From Wuchereria bancrofti (Eukaryota; Nematoda; Chromadorea; Rhabditida; Onchocercidae): 64,000 nt of DNA. The translations under genes and the position numbers were made by a program. Positions 1-11,908 of this stretch are shown one piece after another (position 1 is the stretch's first letter; each line of letters starts with the position of its first letter). The stretch covers positions 2,672,402 to 2,736,401 of the forward strand of contig SSBO01000007.1 in NCBI GenBank assembly GCA_005281725.1, given 5' to 3'. The notes below the pieces were generated by a model that made no database searches, was not told the origin of the DNA, and saw only the letters and a list, made by a program, of their open reading frames with translations.

Positions 1-225
1 CAAAAAATTTATGCTTCTTAATTGCTTTCTCTGTATAAAAATTTCAGCGAAGCCAAAAACATTCTCTTCCTTTCGTTAGCACAATAAACAGAAAACAGAT
101 CAAAATCTTAATATTCTTTGATTATAAGATGAAGCATGTTTAAGAAAAATATAGTTTTTCAACACTATGATGTATATTCAAGACGTTTAAAGCATTCAGC
201 AGAAGCATCAATGAAAATCAAAAAC

Positions 226-3200
226 ATGCCTTTCGCACATCTCAGCAATTAAAGATAGTAGTAACTGCCTCGTAGCATCACTATCTGGTGTCAGACATAG
301 ATTTCGAAATATTACATAAAGCGGTTGGTTAAACATTTCTTCCAGAACTCTAAAACTTAGATACGAAATTTGGAAATTAAGAAAATTATGTAAATTGTCG
401 TTAAGTAACCAAGAATAGCGGTATTTATTCAAAACGAAAATTACTCAGGTGTGTCCAAAAAACCTTCCGATAATGGCTTTCTACTTCGGATATCCTTTCT
501 GAAAACAAGTAGAAGACATTCCGATAACAATTCAATCTGTTCTTCATCTAGTAATTCATCCTGAAATATCAAATTTCAATCTTATTTCAAACAGCAAACA
601 AACAAACTGCAAATAAATGAAAAAAAGAGTGAAACAGACCTAAGAAAAGATGAAGGTAAAAAACAAAAAATAAAAAAATGAAAGAAAAACAAAATTTCAA
701 TAATTATTTTTCTCCCAGCAAATGGTATCTTTGAGAACTTCGCTGAAATTTTTGTTTTAAACATTCCTACATTTAATCTATTCCTAAAGCATAACTGAAT
801 TTATAATTGGTTGTAAAAGTTAAAACTTACATTATCAAAGATAGAAGACAATAACTTCTGCATCATTTCACACCGCATATCGTTGTCCAAATTTCTCACA
901 CCTGATAAATTTTCAATCGGTTCACGAAATTCTTCTTTGACAGCGGCTAAGAGGGTCATTAGTTTCTCTTCACATGATAAACCAAACTCTTCATCAAATG
1001 ATCCATTGTCTTCGACTACCGCTGAATCCATGCTAACTACATCTTCTGTAACTGCTGAACCAGATTCGCTTAGCGCAATCTCTACATCTGATAGTGACAC
1101 CTCACCAGGCTCTAAAAATATTTTTTTGATTCACTCACATTCTCGTCTTCAACAGAAATCCACCAACAGATATCGATCTAGGCTCGAAGTTGAATAAGTT
1201 GTTGAATGATTTTTATGCCATAATTATGAACATGCACATAGTCTGTTCTCAATAAATTTTCGATATGGTCCCATTATACTAGCTACCCAAAACTTAAATA
1301 GTAAGTGTGGTAGATGGAACAATTTTTTCAGGAGTAGAGACTATTAACTCAAAGCGAAAAACACACTATGAATAATGATGATTATTATAATTTTACCGAT
1401 TCCTCCAGCAGAAGAATGTGTTTGCACTGTTTGCGGTGGTCGAAAAAGTCCTCGAAATGTATCCCGGAAGTTTTCTCGTACATTTTTTTGCAGCACTGGA
1501 TTGTCGAATATCACGGAAGGAGATCTGATAAAATCAAAACACTATACGAAAAACAGTAGGGTTCTGAGAACTTCGTATAAATGCCAACCCAGCTACGACA
1601 TGATTTATATATGGAAAAAATAAAGAAAAAAAACAAATAGACTTTATTATTTATTATGCAGCCTTGGAGAGCTTCGGAAATTAAGAACAGCAAAAACGAG
1701 ATATGAATAGAAAATGGAGAAAAAATTTTTGAGTCCTTTCGCAGTAAACTAACCCTAAAATACTATGATCAATCAGAAATTTGAATGAATTTGTCACTGA
1801 GGTTGTTATTCGTTGCTGCAGCTGCGGATGAAGTTCATAACTCATCTGGAACTTGACCTTTTTGATGCCCATTTTCTTTTCGAATGAAATTTTAAAAACT
1901 GAATGAACTGCATTAAAAAATTAATGACTTCTGCACGATGAATTTTGCCCACACAAACAAAGCATATCTATTGAAATGAAATAAAAATTGTTAGTAATGT
2001 AAAACATAACCTAATGTGCACTGTTTCGTAAACAGATAATTGAAATTAAAATTCTGTAACCTATTATACTAATGAAGGCAGGTAACATGAATATTTTCAA
2101 TTTTTATAAATTTATAAAAACAACTTACTCTTGTCATAAAGTCAACAAGGGAATTCGCTAATAACGGTTGGACATGTAACAGATGTCTTAGTACATGAAA
2201 AGCAGGCTCTAAAATTGGTACAAAATCAAAAAAAAAAAAACAGGTCTAAAAATTGTTTCAAATGAAAATACTATTGAAAATAAAGTTTTAAACATTATAC
2301 TTAAAGAAATAAGTATAAATTTGTTCCTTCGCAAATGATCTGAAAATTATTTTCAGTAATTCTTTCAGTTTGAAATAAATTTATATAACGGAAAACGCAA
2401 AGGAATTTATGAATAAATAAATATGTCACAGAATGATCAAAATCAAAGGAATTTATGTCCATGTAGAAAGTTGCAAAAAATATAGAAAATTTATGTTTCT
2501 GTAAGTGGTTACCGTTACCTTATTTTTTGTACTCAAATTTAGTATATTTGCAAAGGAAACTAAATACAACAAATCGAATGACTGAAAAGCACTTACCAAT
2601 CAGAACATGCCCGCCATTAGCAGGATCATAACAAAACCAGTCCCATAAAAGATGAAGCTTGCACCATTGCTGTTCCATTATACTCTATAAACACTTTCAC
2701 TATATCATTACATTGATTAGTTTGAAAATACGACTTAAAAAAAAAGTGAATTCATGAAAAAGTGACATTTGAACGTACATTTGTTTGCGGGAACATTGAA
2801 GCAATGAAAATTGCTTTCATCTCCTGCCCAACTTGAGGTGTTTCACCGCATGAAAGAAATATGGCACAGCGGACCAATTCAGAACGAAGGCTACCAGCCT
2901 CTGGATTTGATAAGTACTGAAAAAATAATTTGTATCTACTTTACTTCTTCAGTCATCAAATGGTAAAGACATGCTCCTAACACTCAGTTCTATCCTAGGA
3001 AAGCGACTTGTGAGTTTTTTTGATCAATCCAACCTGTTTTTTGAACCAATCCAAATGTCGTTCATGTGTTCCGGGCTTCACCTTGGCAAATATGAATTCA
3101 AGTTTTCGCTGCATAGCTACAGATATCCGATAAAGAGGAAAAGTATGCGGACACATACGGTTCATTAGTTCTTCAACTGAAATACTAGCTTGACTTGAGT

Positions 3201-5230
3201 GGCAGCTATTATACAAAAAGTTCTCACCGTTGCTACCAAAAAAACTCTCCAGTGCACTGTGAAATACATCGTATGTATAAACCGAATGAAAGAGGTTTTC
3301 GAAATATTAACAGACAAATATAACAACAAAGCTAACTAACCACTAATATTAGGTCCTAGTTTGTTTGGGTTATAAAGTAGTTGTTTCCATATCGCAGCAA
3401 ACTGCGGTATTTTTGAAACTCTCATTAATGCCAGGACTAAATCTCGTCCCAACTGCGCACAGTCCAAAAATCTTTCTGTAAGCAGCCAGTGACAAACATT
3501 AACCATCTGGGTACGCAACGACTCAAATGCGTTGAAAGAGCTAAGGTCACAAATAAATCTGAAATTATAAATATGAAAAAGTACATGGAGAGAATTATTC
3601 TGCACTAACAGCAGAATAATTACAAAGATGTTTGTTTGAAATTTAGTTTAGTCTCAGTAAAGTCTTAAACTTCCGAAACAGTAAGCAGTGACGGTAAACT
3701 TACCTCGTAAAAGTGAGCAAGGTAACCGGAATAAGGGAAGCTTTCGGTTTCAATTCGCTCAACCAAGCATGGTGATCGTTTAGCATCCCAGCAACAGCAC
3801 TTAAAAGAGCACAAGTTTCCTTCAAATCACTCCCTGTAAATGTTAAATTTATCTCGTTAATAGCTGTGTTTATCGAATTTTCAAAAAATTTATATAAAGG
3901 TTTACTTTTCATTATAAATCCAAAAAAACCTTCTACAAAGGTCTAGATAATAAAAACATCGAACGGTTTTCAATACTGCTGATTAATAAATTTCGATTTC
4001 TAACACAGACGTAATTTTAGAAACTTGCAAAACTACCGTCATTAGCATTACGGAGGTAATTGATTAGAACATTGTCAATTTTCGGCACATTTGATTTGAT
4101 TGCTTCCCGGAAAAAGTATACAATTTGCTCACGCACTTCCGGTCGCATTCGCGGATAAAGTTCAAATAGTATCATGTTAACATTGCATAAAGCGCAGAAC
4201 CAACCATCACGTGCTAGCAACGACAAGATAGAAAAGTACTGAAAAGTCAATATTAAACTATAACTTTAATTCTGTGCATCAATTTATGGGAATAATTTTG
4301 TTTTTTTTTTCTTGACCTGTTATTTCTCGATAACTGAAACCAGAGAATAAGTAAATAAAGGCAATGAATAACAAGCGTCTTCAAAGTGTTTTATTTTTTT
4401 AAAAAAAGAAACAATACATTAAAATCAATTATTCTGAAGCAATCCTTAGCATACCTTCTGAGCATTTTGTGGTTCGGTTAGCAATCCGTACAGAAGACCT
4501 CCTGTGATACTCTCAAACACCTGCAAAAGAGCATACATGATGAATTAGAACAATATTTAATCCTACAGCACAGAAAATTCATTCGTAGTAACTTACAAGA
4601 ATGCTGCAATGAGCATCCAGGAGACTTTACAAATAATCGTACTTTTCCAAGTAATTTCACAGCAGAATAAAAGCAATAACAATACACATAAAGCAGTAAT
4701 AAGTAATTCAAAGACATGCACCTTTGTTTCCCCAACCATTTGCAACAGGACATCGTATGATTCCTTTTCCGGAAGGCCGCTCGTCCGATTCTGAACCATA
4801 TTGAAGCCATTTTCCAATTTCTGCAATTTATTTCTGGCATTCTGGCATTATTTCCGCATTAGTATCCCTTAACTGCCTTCATTCAAGACGACTGATGCAA
4901 ACAATTTTTACGAATCAGAAAAGCGATAAACTACGTTTAACTGCGTGATAGAAACCTTCACTAAATACTAGAGCTAAAGTAACTCTTAAACTCCTCCACT
5001 ACTTCTTCTTTTTTTCAGGATTACTTTCCACGTTTTAATAAAGAAATCTAAGGGACTTCTACAAAGAACAGTTAATTTAAGTTTACTTAAGTCCTCTTAA
5101 AGGTTTTAACTTCAATTAGGTACTGAAAACTTTTCAAAAAAACTACCTCTTCGAGCTCATCGCGTTGCTCGAAATTGTTTAAACTGAGTAATTTAGATAG
5201 TCGTTTAACGCGTGTATTAGATGATTCCAT
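226..5230 (-). CDS. INTS3: Integrator complex subunit 3 (partial, C-terminus beyond left edge)
   Basis: Integrator subunit 3 is part of the nuclear complex that cleaves snRNA and paused RNA polymerase II transcripts; it also joins the SOSS single-strand DNA complex. Exons read on the minus strand: 5230-5147, 4820-4722, 4520-4455, 4238-4037, 3833-3704, 3558-3337, 3256-3228, 3176-3034, 2916-2779, 2684-2597, 2208-2129, 1845-1754, 1524-1397, 1111-831, 560-445, 349-226. All junctions keep phase, giving about 674 codons. Family signatures include LYGLLTEPQNAQK, a GRDLVLALMRVSKIPQF block, HERHLDWFKKQ, an IFDNPVLQKNVRENF block and PLYVIFRNLC, in the order of the vertebrate protein. An acidic linker sits in exon 1111-831, as in relatives. 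The start MESSNTRVKR is chosen because DELEE follows as in the human N-terminus; an out-of-frame ATG lies just upstream. Exon 3256-3228 is tiny (29 bases) and the intron after it is about 51 bases. The last donor (226) is weak, and the conserved tail lies left of the window. Confidence 0.9.
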
Positions 5231-5928
5231 TGCATGCGTTCACGTTTAATCCCTGCGCAACTCTACCTGCAAACTGCTTCACGACCAATAAGTCATTCTA
5301 ACCCAACCAATTTTCTAAAGAACTAGTGTCATATACAATTTTACAATATCCTTTCTCCTACTAATGGTTATCTAAATTAAAGATTACTTAAGTCCACTTC
5401 CCAACCTCGAAAACCTCTTTCATCTGAGCATTTCTGCTCACACGAGTGCGACCTCAAAATTTGCATAACGATACTATTGCAATCACTCTTCTTGTTTGTG
5501 CGTTATCCGGTGCTCGGCTCCTTCTCGTACTGGCAGTGCCTCATCTTCTCACTTCAGGCTTTACTTTCGGGGACGTATTAGTCGTACTCTCTTCCTTCGT
5601 ATACTTGCATCTCTTGCTTGGACTACTCGTATTTGTAGTTTTCTGTAGCTGTTTATTTTACTATTACACGTCCAGTGCCATCTTAAAGTATGCAAAATTC
5701 GTCCGTAAATAACACTATAGTTCAATCGAAATCTCTCGGAAAATGCATCAGGTTAGCGTTTTATCGGACCTTAAATTTTATACCAATATAAAAATATTGT
5801 TGGAAATATTTACTTTGCATGTTTCTAGATGTTTTTGCTCGCTGTCATTCGATGTCATATGCTTTATTTTTTCGCTTTATATATATAGTTTATTTGATCA
5901 TATTATGAGGAGTGTTTAACTCATTACT
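5231..5928. other. Divergent intergenic region INTS3 / SMG5
   Basis: About 0.7 kb between two divergent starts, presumably carrying both promoters. On the minus side a GCGCAG acceptor lies about 25 bases upstream of the INTS3 ATG and could receive a spliced leader. On the plus side the stretch is pyrimidine-rich around 5480-5660. A short upstream ATG frame (MRSV then stop) precedes the SMG5 ATG. No other gene is supported. Confidence 0.5.
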
Positions 5929-8900
5929 ATGTCAATTTCTAGACAGGCATTAGTATTATGTGAAAAGGCGGATCTACTGATTAATGATGACTTTCAAACA
6001 CTCATACCTCCCGATATGCATTCATTGCGATCCAGGTATAAAACTATTCTTATTTTTATGCAAAACTAATTATGGAAATTAAAATGGTGATGTTTAAATT
6101 GTTACCATATTAGTTCTATGTAGTTATTAGAAATTTTTTTAAACACAATTTCTATGGACCACACATTTGTTTGTAATTTTTTTTTGTTTGTAATTTTTTT
6201 TTAATTACTGATGAAGATTAGTCAGTAATACTGAAGGAAATCATTTTAGGGTCATCAAGTTATGCAAAACAATATTTATCGATCTAGAATGGGGCCGCCG
6301 AATTCTTGATAGAGTGTGGAAAAGCTGCTACTATGCGATGATATGCCGCATACGAAAGGCTGCCCTGAGTGTGGAACAGAAGAATTGGACTGAAATGCTG
6401 ATTTCGAAATTTGTAAAAGAATTATGTGTTTTTGCCAATGACTTTCCACATTTACGTGCATCAGCATGTTTGTACATCGGGGATTTGCGTCGCTATGCGT
6501 GGCTGATCTGTGGTGTGGAAAAATATAGAAATTTGGCACTGCTTTGTTACCGGTAATAACTTTAAAATTTGAATTCCTAGTTAAATTTTCAATCGAAAGG
6601 ATTCATTCAAAAGAAGCATATTGGTCCACTTTTTTGGAGAAAAAACACTGAATAATTTTTTTTTTTTGCTTGACATTTAATGATTTTTTTTCATTTCTAT
6701 TCATTATCTTTTCTTGCACTTCTGTGTTGGCTGATCAAATAGACAAGTCTTAATTAAAATGTTAAATATAAAAACAGTTTCTACAATATTTTACGTTTGA
6801 AATAAGTTTTTCTTTCTTTTTTAGAAAATATTATATAAATTTTATCACTGTTTACTAAATGGAAAACGTTATTTTAGGAAATCGGTCAAATTAGATGAAG
6901 AGAATGGAATTGCGTTGAATCAGCTTGGTCTTCTGGTTCAGGAAACTAATCCAACTTGTGCTTTACTGTATTTTCTTCTAGCTGATAGTGCATCTTTGCC
7001 TTTTGACGGTGCATATACAAATGTTATTAGTTTGTTAAAGCGAGAAGAGCAGAAAGAAGATCCTACGGTAGCTATTCTTGAGCATTGCTTCACATGTTTC
7101 AGGTAAAGTAATCATTTTATCTTGTTCTCACCATTTTAGGGTTCATTTAATTTTGCTCTTCTTTATTACAAATGAAATAGTATGACCTTCTCATTCAACT
7201 AGATAGGATTATTGGATATACTATCTAAAATCTAAGAAGTATGCAAATATGTAGCGAGAGAATTTTCTCTCTCATTTCTTCCCAGGAAGACAACTGTTAT
7301 CCTAATAGTAGAATATCAGTTAGGCTGATATATAACAATTGCTTTTTACAGTTACATGGACATCACTTAGTTTTTTTTTCTTTGTGAAGTGGGAGCTCAA
7401 CTTCTAAATAACGTTAACCCTGGACTTTTTTTTCAAGTTTTCAGACAGTTAATTTAGGCGGCCGTATTTTGAGGAACTTTCGACAAAGTGGTCGGAGTAT
7501 ATAATATCGCAGTTAGAAACTCGACATGCATTTCACGTTGCTTTGTCGATTAATGTCATCATCCTGGCAGCTACAACTTCGTTAAAAAGAGGTAGTCTTG
7601 TTTTTCGTTGAATTTTACTAATTTGTACGGAATTATTTGTACGTCTGAAAACTATTTGTACGGAATTGATTACTATCCCTGTAATACTGAAGGGCTACTA
7701 GAGCAGTCCTTCATGGCGAAATATTCATTTGTAGCTACAATTAATATTTCCGACACTTGCCATTTTGTGCTTCTCAAAGTTTTGAATTTACAATATTTGA
7801 CGTAATATTTGAAGTCGGACAAATTTGAGAGATTAAAATTTAATGAAAGAATTAAGCACAAAATGATCTGATATAATTGACATAATGCAAGTAGTTAAGA
7901 TTTTCTCGGTAAATATATGTAGGGATTAGTTGCAGGGAAAGAAATAGAGTTGCACTCTCTAAGCAAGTTGTTCTTTCGAATTTCGAGAGTTTTGATTCGG
8001 AATTTGGAAGAATGGTGTGTAATAGAAGCTGAAGCAGCTGATTTACGAAGGCGCCGAGCTTCATCTTCCGATGGAAGTGTAGAAGAGACTAAAATAGCGG
8101 AAAAAGAGAAAAGACACTGCTCTCGGTCCTCCTCATTGGAAAAAGATGTGGTTTCGGAGGAGGATGAAAAAGCAGTGGATACGGATGAAATAGTGGCGGA
8201 AATGGATGAAACAGTGATGAAAACAGATGAATCAAGTTTTAGTAAACGAAATTATGACACACAACATAGAATCCAAACGCTTCTTGTTGCTTTGCTTCAT
8301 GCAGCAACTTCTTTAGCTCCGCATGTGTATAACGACAGAGTACCATCAGCACTTCACTGTGTAAATTTTATTCGGAAGTTTCAATGTCTGAAATTTCTGA
8401 TGAAGCAGTAATTGCATTTTATTGAAAGAATAGCATGAGAGACATATATTAATTGTAGGCTATTTAAATCTTGCAAACAATGTTAAATTCATCGTTTTTA
8501 ATACCATTAAGTCAACTATAAAGCTGTGATCAGCCTTCTTCTATTGAAGGTTAGAGGAGTGCTCTTAAGTATCATGTTGAATCGAAGCTAGTGCAAATAT
8601 TGTATTGTGCTCATCAGATATTATGAAGAGTGCAAAATTATGAAGAATTATAAATCTTCATCAGATTATGAAGAAAAAGTTATAAAGTGAATAACTGTTT
8701 CTTCATCAGATTATGAAGAAAAAGTTATAAAGTGAATAACTGTTTAGAACGCATCATTTATTAGATATTATTTTCAGCAATATGAAGATTTCTGCCAACA
8801 GTTGGTTCAATTTTTGAATCTTTTGGAACTGCATTTAGAGGGTAAATCGGAGAACTTGTGGCAGCTTGGTGGCTTAACTCCTTGGTGTTTGCTACCACGC

Positions 8901-10438
8901 TTTTTGCAAGCTTTCGTTAAATCTTCGCATACTCCTGTTGAATTTGTTGAATTTTTTGTATATACTCCGAAGAATTCAATAAAGGAAAGTAAAATGAAAA
9001 ATATGGCAAAACTGTGGTTGGCACACGATACCGAAAAGGTACATAAAATTTTGATTGCTGAGTTTTTTTCAGGATCTCTTCATGCCAATATAAGGTGTTG
9101 TGCTAGCAGTATTTTTGGGACCTTAGTTTCCACTGGTCTGCATTCTAACAAATCTTTGTTGGACATGGAACTGAGCAAAAGCTATGTTTCTTAGGTTCCC
9201 ACATGTTTTGCAATCAACTGCGGCAAAATGTGTTACTCATTCCCAAATAATTTGGTCTGTTATCCTCATTTCAAAATCAGGAACACTATCTAGGAGATAT
9301 TAGAAGTTAAATTTACAAATCCTTGAAAGGAAAATGTTTAAATGGTTTTCTTTTTCCAGGAACAGATTCGGACCTCTCTACCATTATATGTTGTTCCACA
9401 AGAGGATGTTTTACTGCAACGACTGGAAGTTATGAAAAAGATCCTGAAGAAGGACAAGCTAATAGTGGCCATAGCAGAAGGTACATTTCGAAGTTTGGAT
9501 ATGAAAAAGGATAAAGCAGAAGTGCGGAAAGCGCTACGTTGGATCAATACGCATATATCAAAAGATGGTCGTCTACGAATTATACCAAGTTCAACACCGG
9601 AAATGTGTGCAGAGAAGTTGGCAACACAAGCACCGACCACATCCACTGTATTCGTTACGGTGCTTACATTATTGATGATTGGAACTAATAGAGTTATCAA
9701 ACGTAAGCGCTTTCTTCTTTGGTCATTTTATATCTACGATGTATTTATGTCACAAAAGCATTTTACTGTTACATATCTGAAGTCCTGATTTAATAGTCCT
9801 GACTTAATCGTTGTTTTCATCTGCAAATAAAACAGAAGTTTTATTTTGACACTTTTCATTCGTTTTCAATTTTGCTTTCATACAAATAGCAGTTATCTGG
9901 GAGGTCACCCTCCAATCAGTGTTGGAAACCTTTATTATGAATTTCTTAAAAACTTATTACTTGGAAATCTATCTGGTAGCAAAGCTTACATCATCCAAAA
10001 ATAAATGGATTTATGTCTGCATATTTTTGAAGCTTTGTCAACATATTCAGAAGTGTCGAGTTTGTTGTTAATAATGATGGAGTGAGAATGAAAGTTAAGA
10101 TTCAATGAGGGACTAAAGCAAGCATTTTAAACTATTCTCTCCGAAAGTCTTCAGTCATTTATTTCTTTCCGGTGCATATAATCATTAAGGCAACAATATT
10201 CTGTCATTCCAAACATTCGCACAACATAGTTTTTCGATCTTTTACAATGAGACATAAAAGTACAGCGCAGTGCTAAACAAGACACATTTTCTTTATGTGG
10301 AATGCATTAAATTCTCAAGTAAGGTTGAGAAGATTCTTGTTTGTAACTGTCACTTTTTTAGCGATAACGGTGGAAAACGTTGAAGATTTTTGTGCTCGAT
10401 ATGACAAAGCGGAGAAGGATTTCTTGTTGTGCCACTGA
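5929..10438 (+). CDS. smg-5: SMG5-like nonsense-mediated decay factor
   Basis: SMG5 pairs with SMG7 to recruit phosphatase and decay enzymes to phosphorylated UPF1 during nonsense-mediated mRNA decay. Exons: 5929-6035, 6250-6552, 6878-7102, 7458-7591, 7936-8360, 8778-9185, 9360-9702, 10362-10438, giving 673 residues with every junction in phase. The N-terminal EST1/14-3-3-like helical domain has GDLRRY, then ALNQLGLL and FDGAYTN, matching the family blocks GDLSRY, FNQLGTL and FEGAYGN. Exon 5 (about residues 257-398) contains an acidic, serine-rich linker like that of vertebrate SMG5. Residues about 541-673 form a C-terminal PIN-like domain (LPLYVVPQED onward), and the last exon reads VENVEDFCARYDK, matching the human VDIKNVLDFYKQW end. 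The PIN domain lacks the usual catalytic acids. The donor at 9185 (GTTTCT) is weak but keeps phase. The start at 5929 is the first ATG in frame with the conserved helices. Confidence 0.88.
8656..8745. repeat. 45-base perfect tandem duplication in SMG5 intron
   Basis: Two identical adjacent copies, 8656-8700 and 8701-8745, each beginning CTTCATCAGATTATGAAG. They lie in the intron between exons 5 and 6 of SMG5, just before the acceptor at 8777. A degenerate fragment with similar TATGAAGA words precedes them at about 8610-8655. Confidence 0.93.
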
Positions 10439-11043
10439 GGGAATGATGACCGCAAGATAGTTAAGGTGATGAAAAAACTTTGGATGAATCCTTTTTGTTA
10501 AAACTATTAACTGTCATATGTACATGACCCACTATTTTCTCCAAAAAGTTCGGGAGAATAGTTAAGAGAATCTGATTGGAACACATGTATTGTAGTCATC
10601 AGGTAAATCAAAAAAAGGTGCTTTCTCCATTTTTGCTTGTGGTAACAATATTTCTACATATTAATTAAAGAATAATCTGATCTGGATGTTCAGCAAGTTC
10701 ACATGCAGTGGTTTTTAGGTACAAGGCCGTAATGATGACAGTTCTGTTCTAGTGAAGATATATACTTATTGTAAGCATATTGTTATTGTAAGCAAAAATG
10801 GATCATTAGGGAAATGACTTTAATAGAATGGTCGATAATCGTTTCTTTTTTAATTGCTGTATATACACCTGGAATGATTATTGAAGCAAAATTTTCAGTG
10901 AATCCTCGAAATTCAATATTGAGAAGGATAAGAATGAAAGATGTAGGAAGAGTATGTTGTGGTAGTAGCCGATTTGTGTATGCCATACTTTTTTTTATGC
11001 TGTACTCTTCCTCCTCTCACCTCTTTGGGTCAGCACCTATGCA

Positions 11044-11070
11044 CTGAGAGGGGGAGAGAGAGATGAGAAG
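11044..11070. repeat. GA-rich low-complexity tract
   Basis: Run of GAGAG/GGGGG units, with more purine-rich sequence through about 11.7 kb (AGAAGATG, AGGAGG and TAGTAGTAG words). It could be a GAGA-type regulatory tract or a simple repeat. Confidence 0.6.
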
Positions 11071-11854
11071 TCTGAATAGGTTAAGTACCATGTAATACAA
11101 CCGTTTTGTCGTTGAACAGCAATGAGCATTGTCAGCAGGAGATGGAGGTTATGGAGAAAAAGAAGATGATAGTGGTGGAACAATTTTGGAGTGTTAAGGC
11201 AATCAATGATGGGATGGTGCCATTTGTTTGAATGGATGAGTGGCTGGGATAATTCATCGTCGCACTCATCACGGAGCAGTTCGTTTTTGCTTATGATCTT
11301 TTAGTCGAAATGCAACAAGCCATCAGTTGGCGGTACTTACCGGACACTTCCATTTAAGGTTCTTACAGCTTCAATGATGTTATGGTGATGTATACAGGAA
11401 ATATCTAAGAAAGGAAAGGATGAAGAGTTGGAGAGGATAAGTCACTGAAGGAAGTGTGAAGTGACTGGACTGAAATGTTGAAAGTACTCTTGAATGGAGA
11501 AGGAAGGGAAGAAAGAATTATGTTTGAAGCAGAGGAGAGGGGAATGAAAGACGTAAAGAAGTACGGTGATGCCTTGTTATACTTGTTAAATGTTTATTTG
11601 TAAGGGACATCCTTTGATGTCTGGACACGAATATTTGCTTTCATTAAAGCAAGAGGGGAGAAGAGGAGGAATAGTAGTAGTAGTGGTTAATACATCCAGA
11701 TTCGCTGATGTGTACAAATCCACTCATCGGCATCAGTAGAGGTTGCTCTGTCTCTGTCCCCGCCATTTTTCCCCCTCCTCCAAGTGTTATTGTTAGAAGT
11801 AACGGTGACATTAGGGATGGATATATCTATCTGTTCGTAAGTTGCTAGCAAAGC

Positions 11855-11908
11855 ACAGACACACATATGTATACGCATACACACACGCACACGCATATAT
11901 ACACACAG
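11855..11908. repeat. Imperfect CA/TA microsatellite
   Basis: Alternating ACACAC, GCATAC and TATAT units over about 54 bases. A related but longer mixture of ACACAT and CATGCA words occurs near 18.98-19.10 kb. Confidence 0.7.

Noticed and set aside
1..30. Possible further INTS3 exon at the left edge
   Set aside because: An acceptor-like ATACAG precedes it on the minus strand and phase 0 is open, but ten codons are too few to match to the family, so it is not included in the gene.
883..1197. 104-codon plus-strand frame
   Set aside because: Antisense to the acidic INTS3 exon 1111-831; the serine/threonine richness mirrors the acidic codons on the other strand.
5446..5712. 88-codon hydrophobic open frame before SMG5
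   Set aside because: It starts at GTG, lies in a pyrimidine-rich promoter stretch (such sequence encodes Leu/Val/Phe automatically) and has no partner exons or family resemblance.
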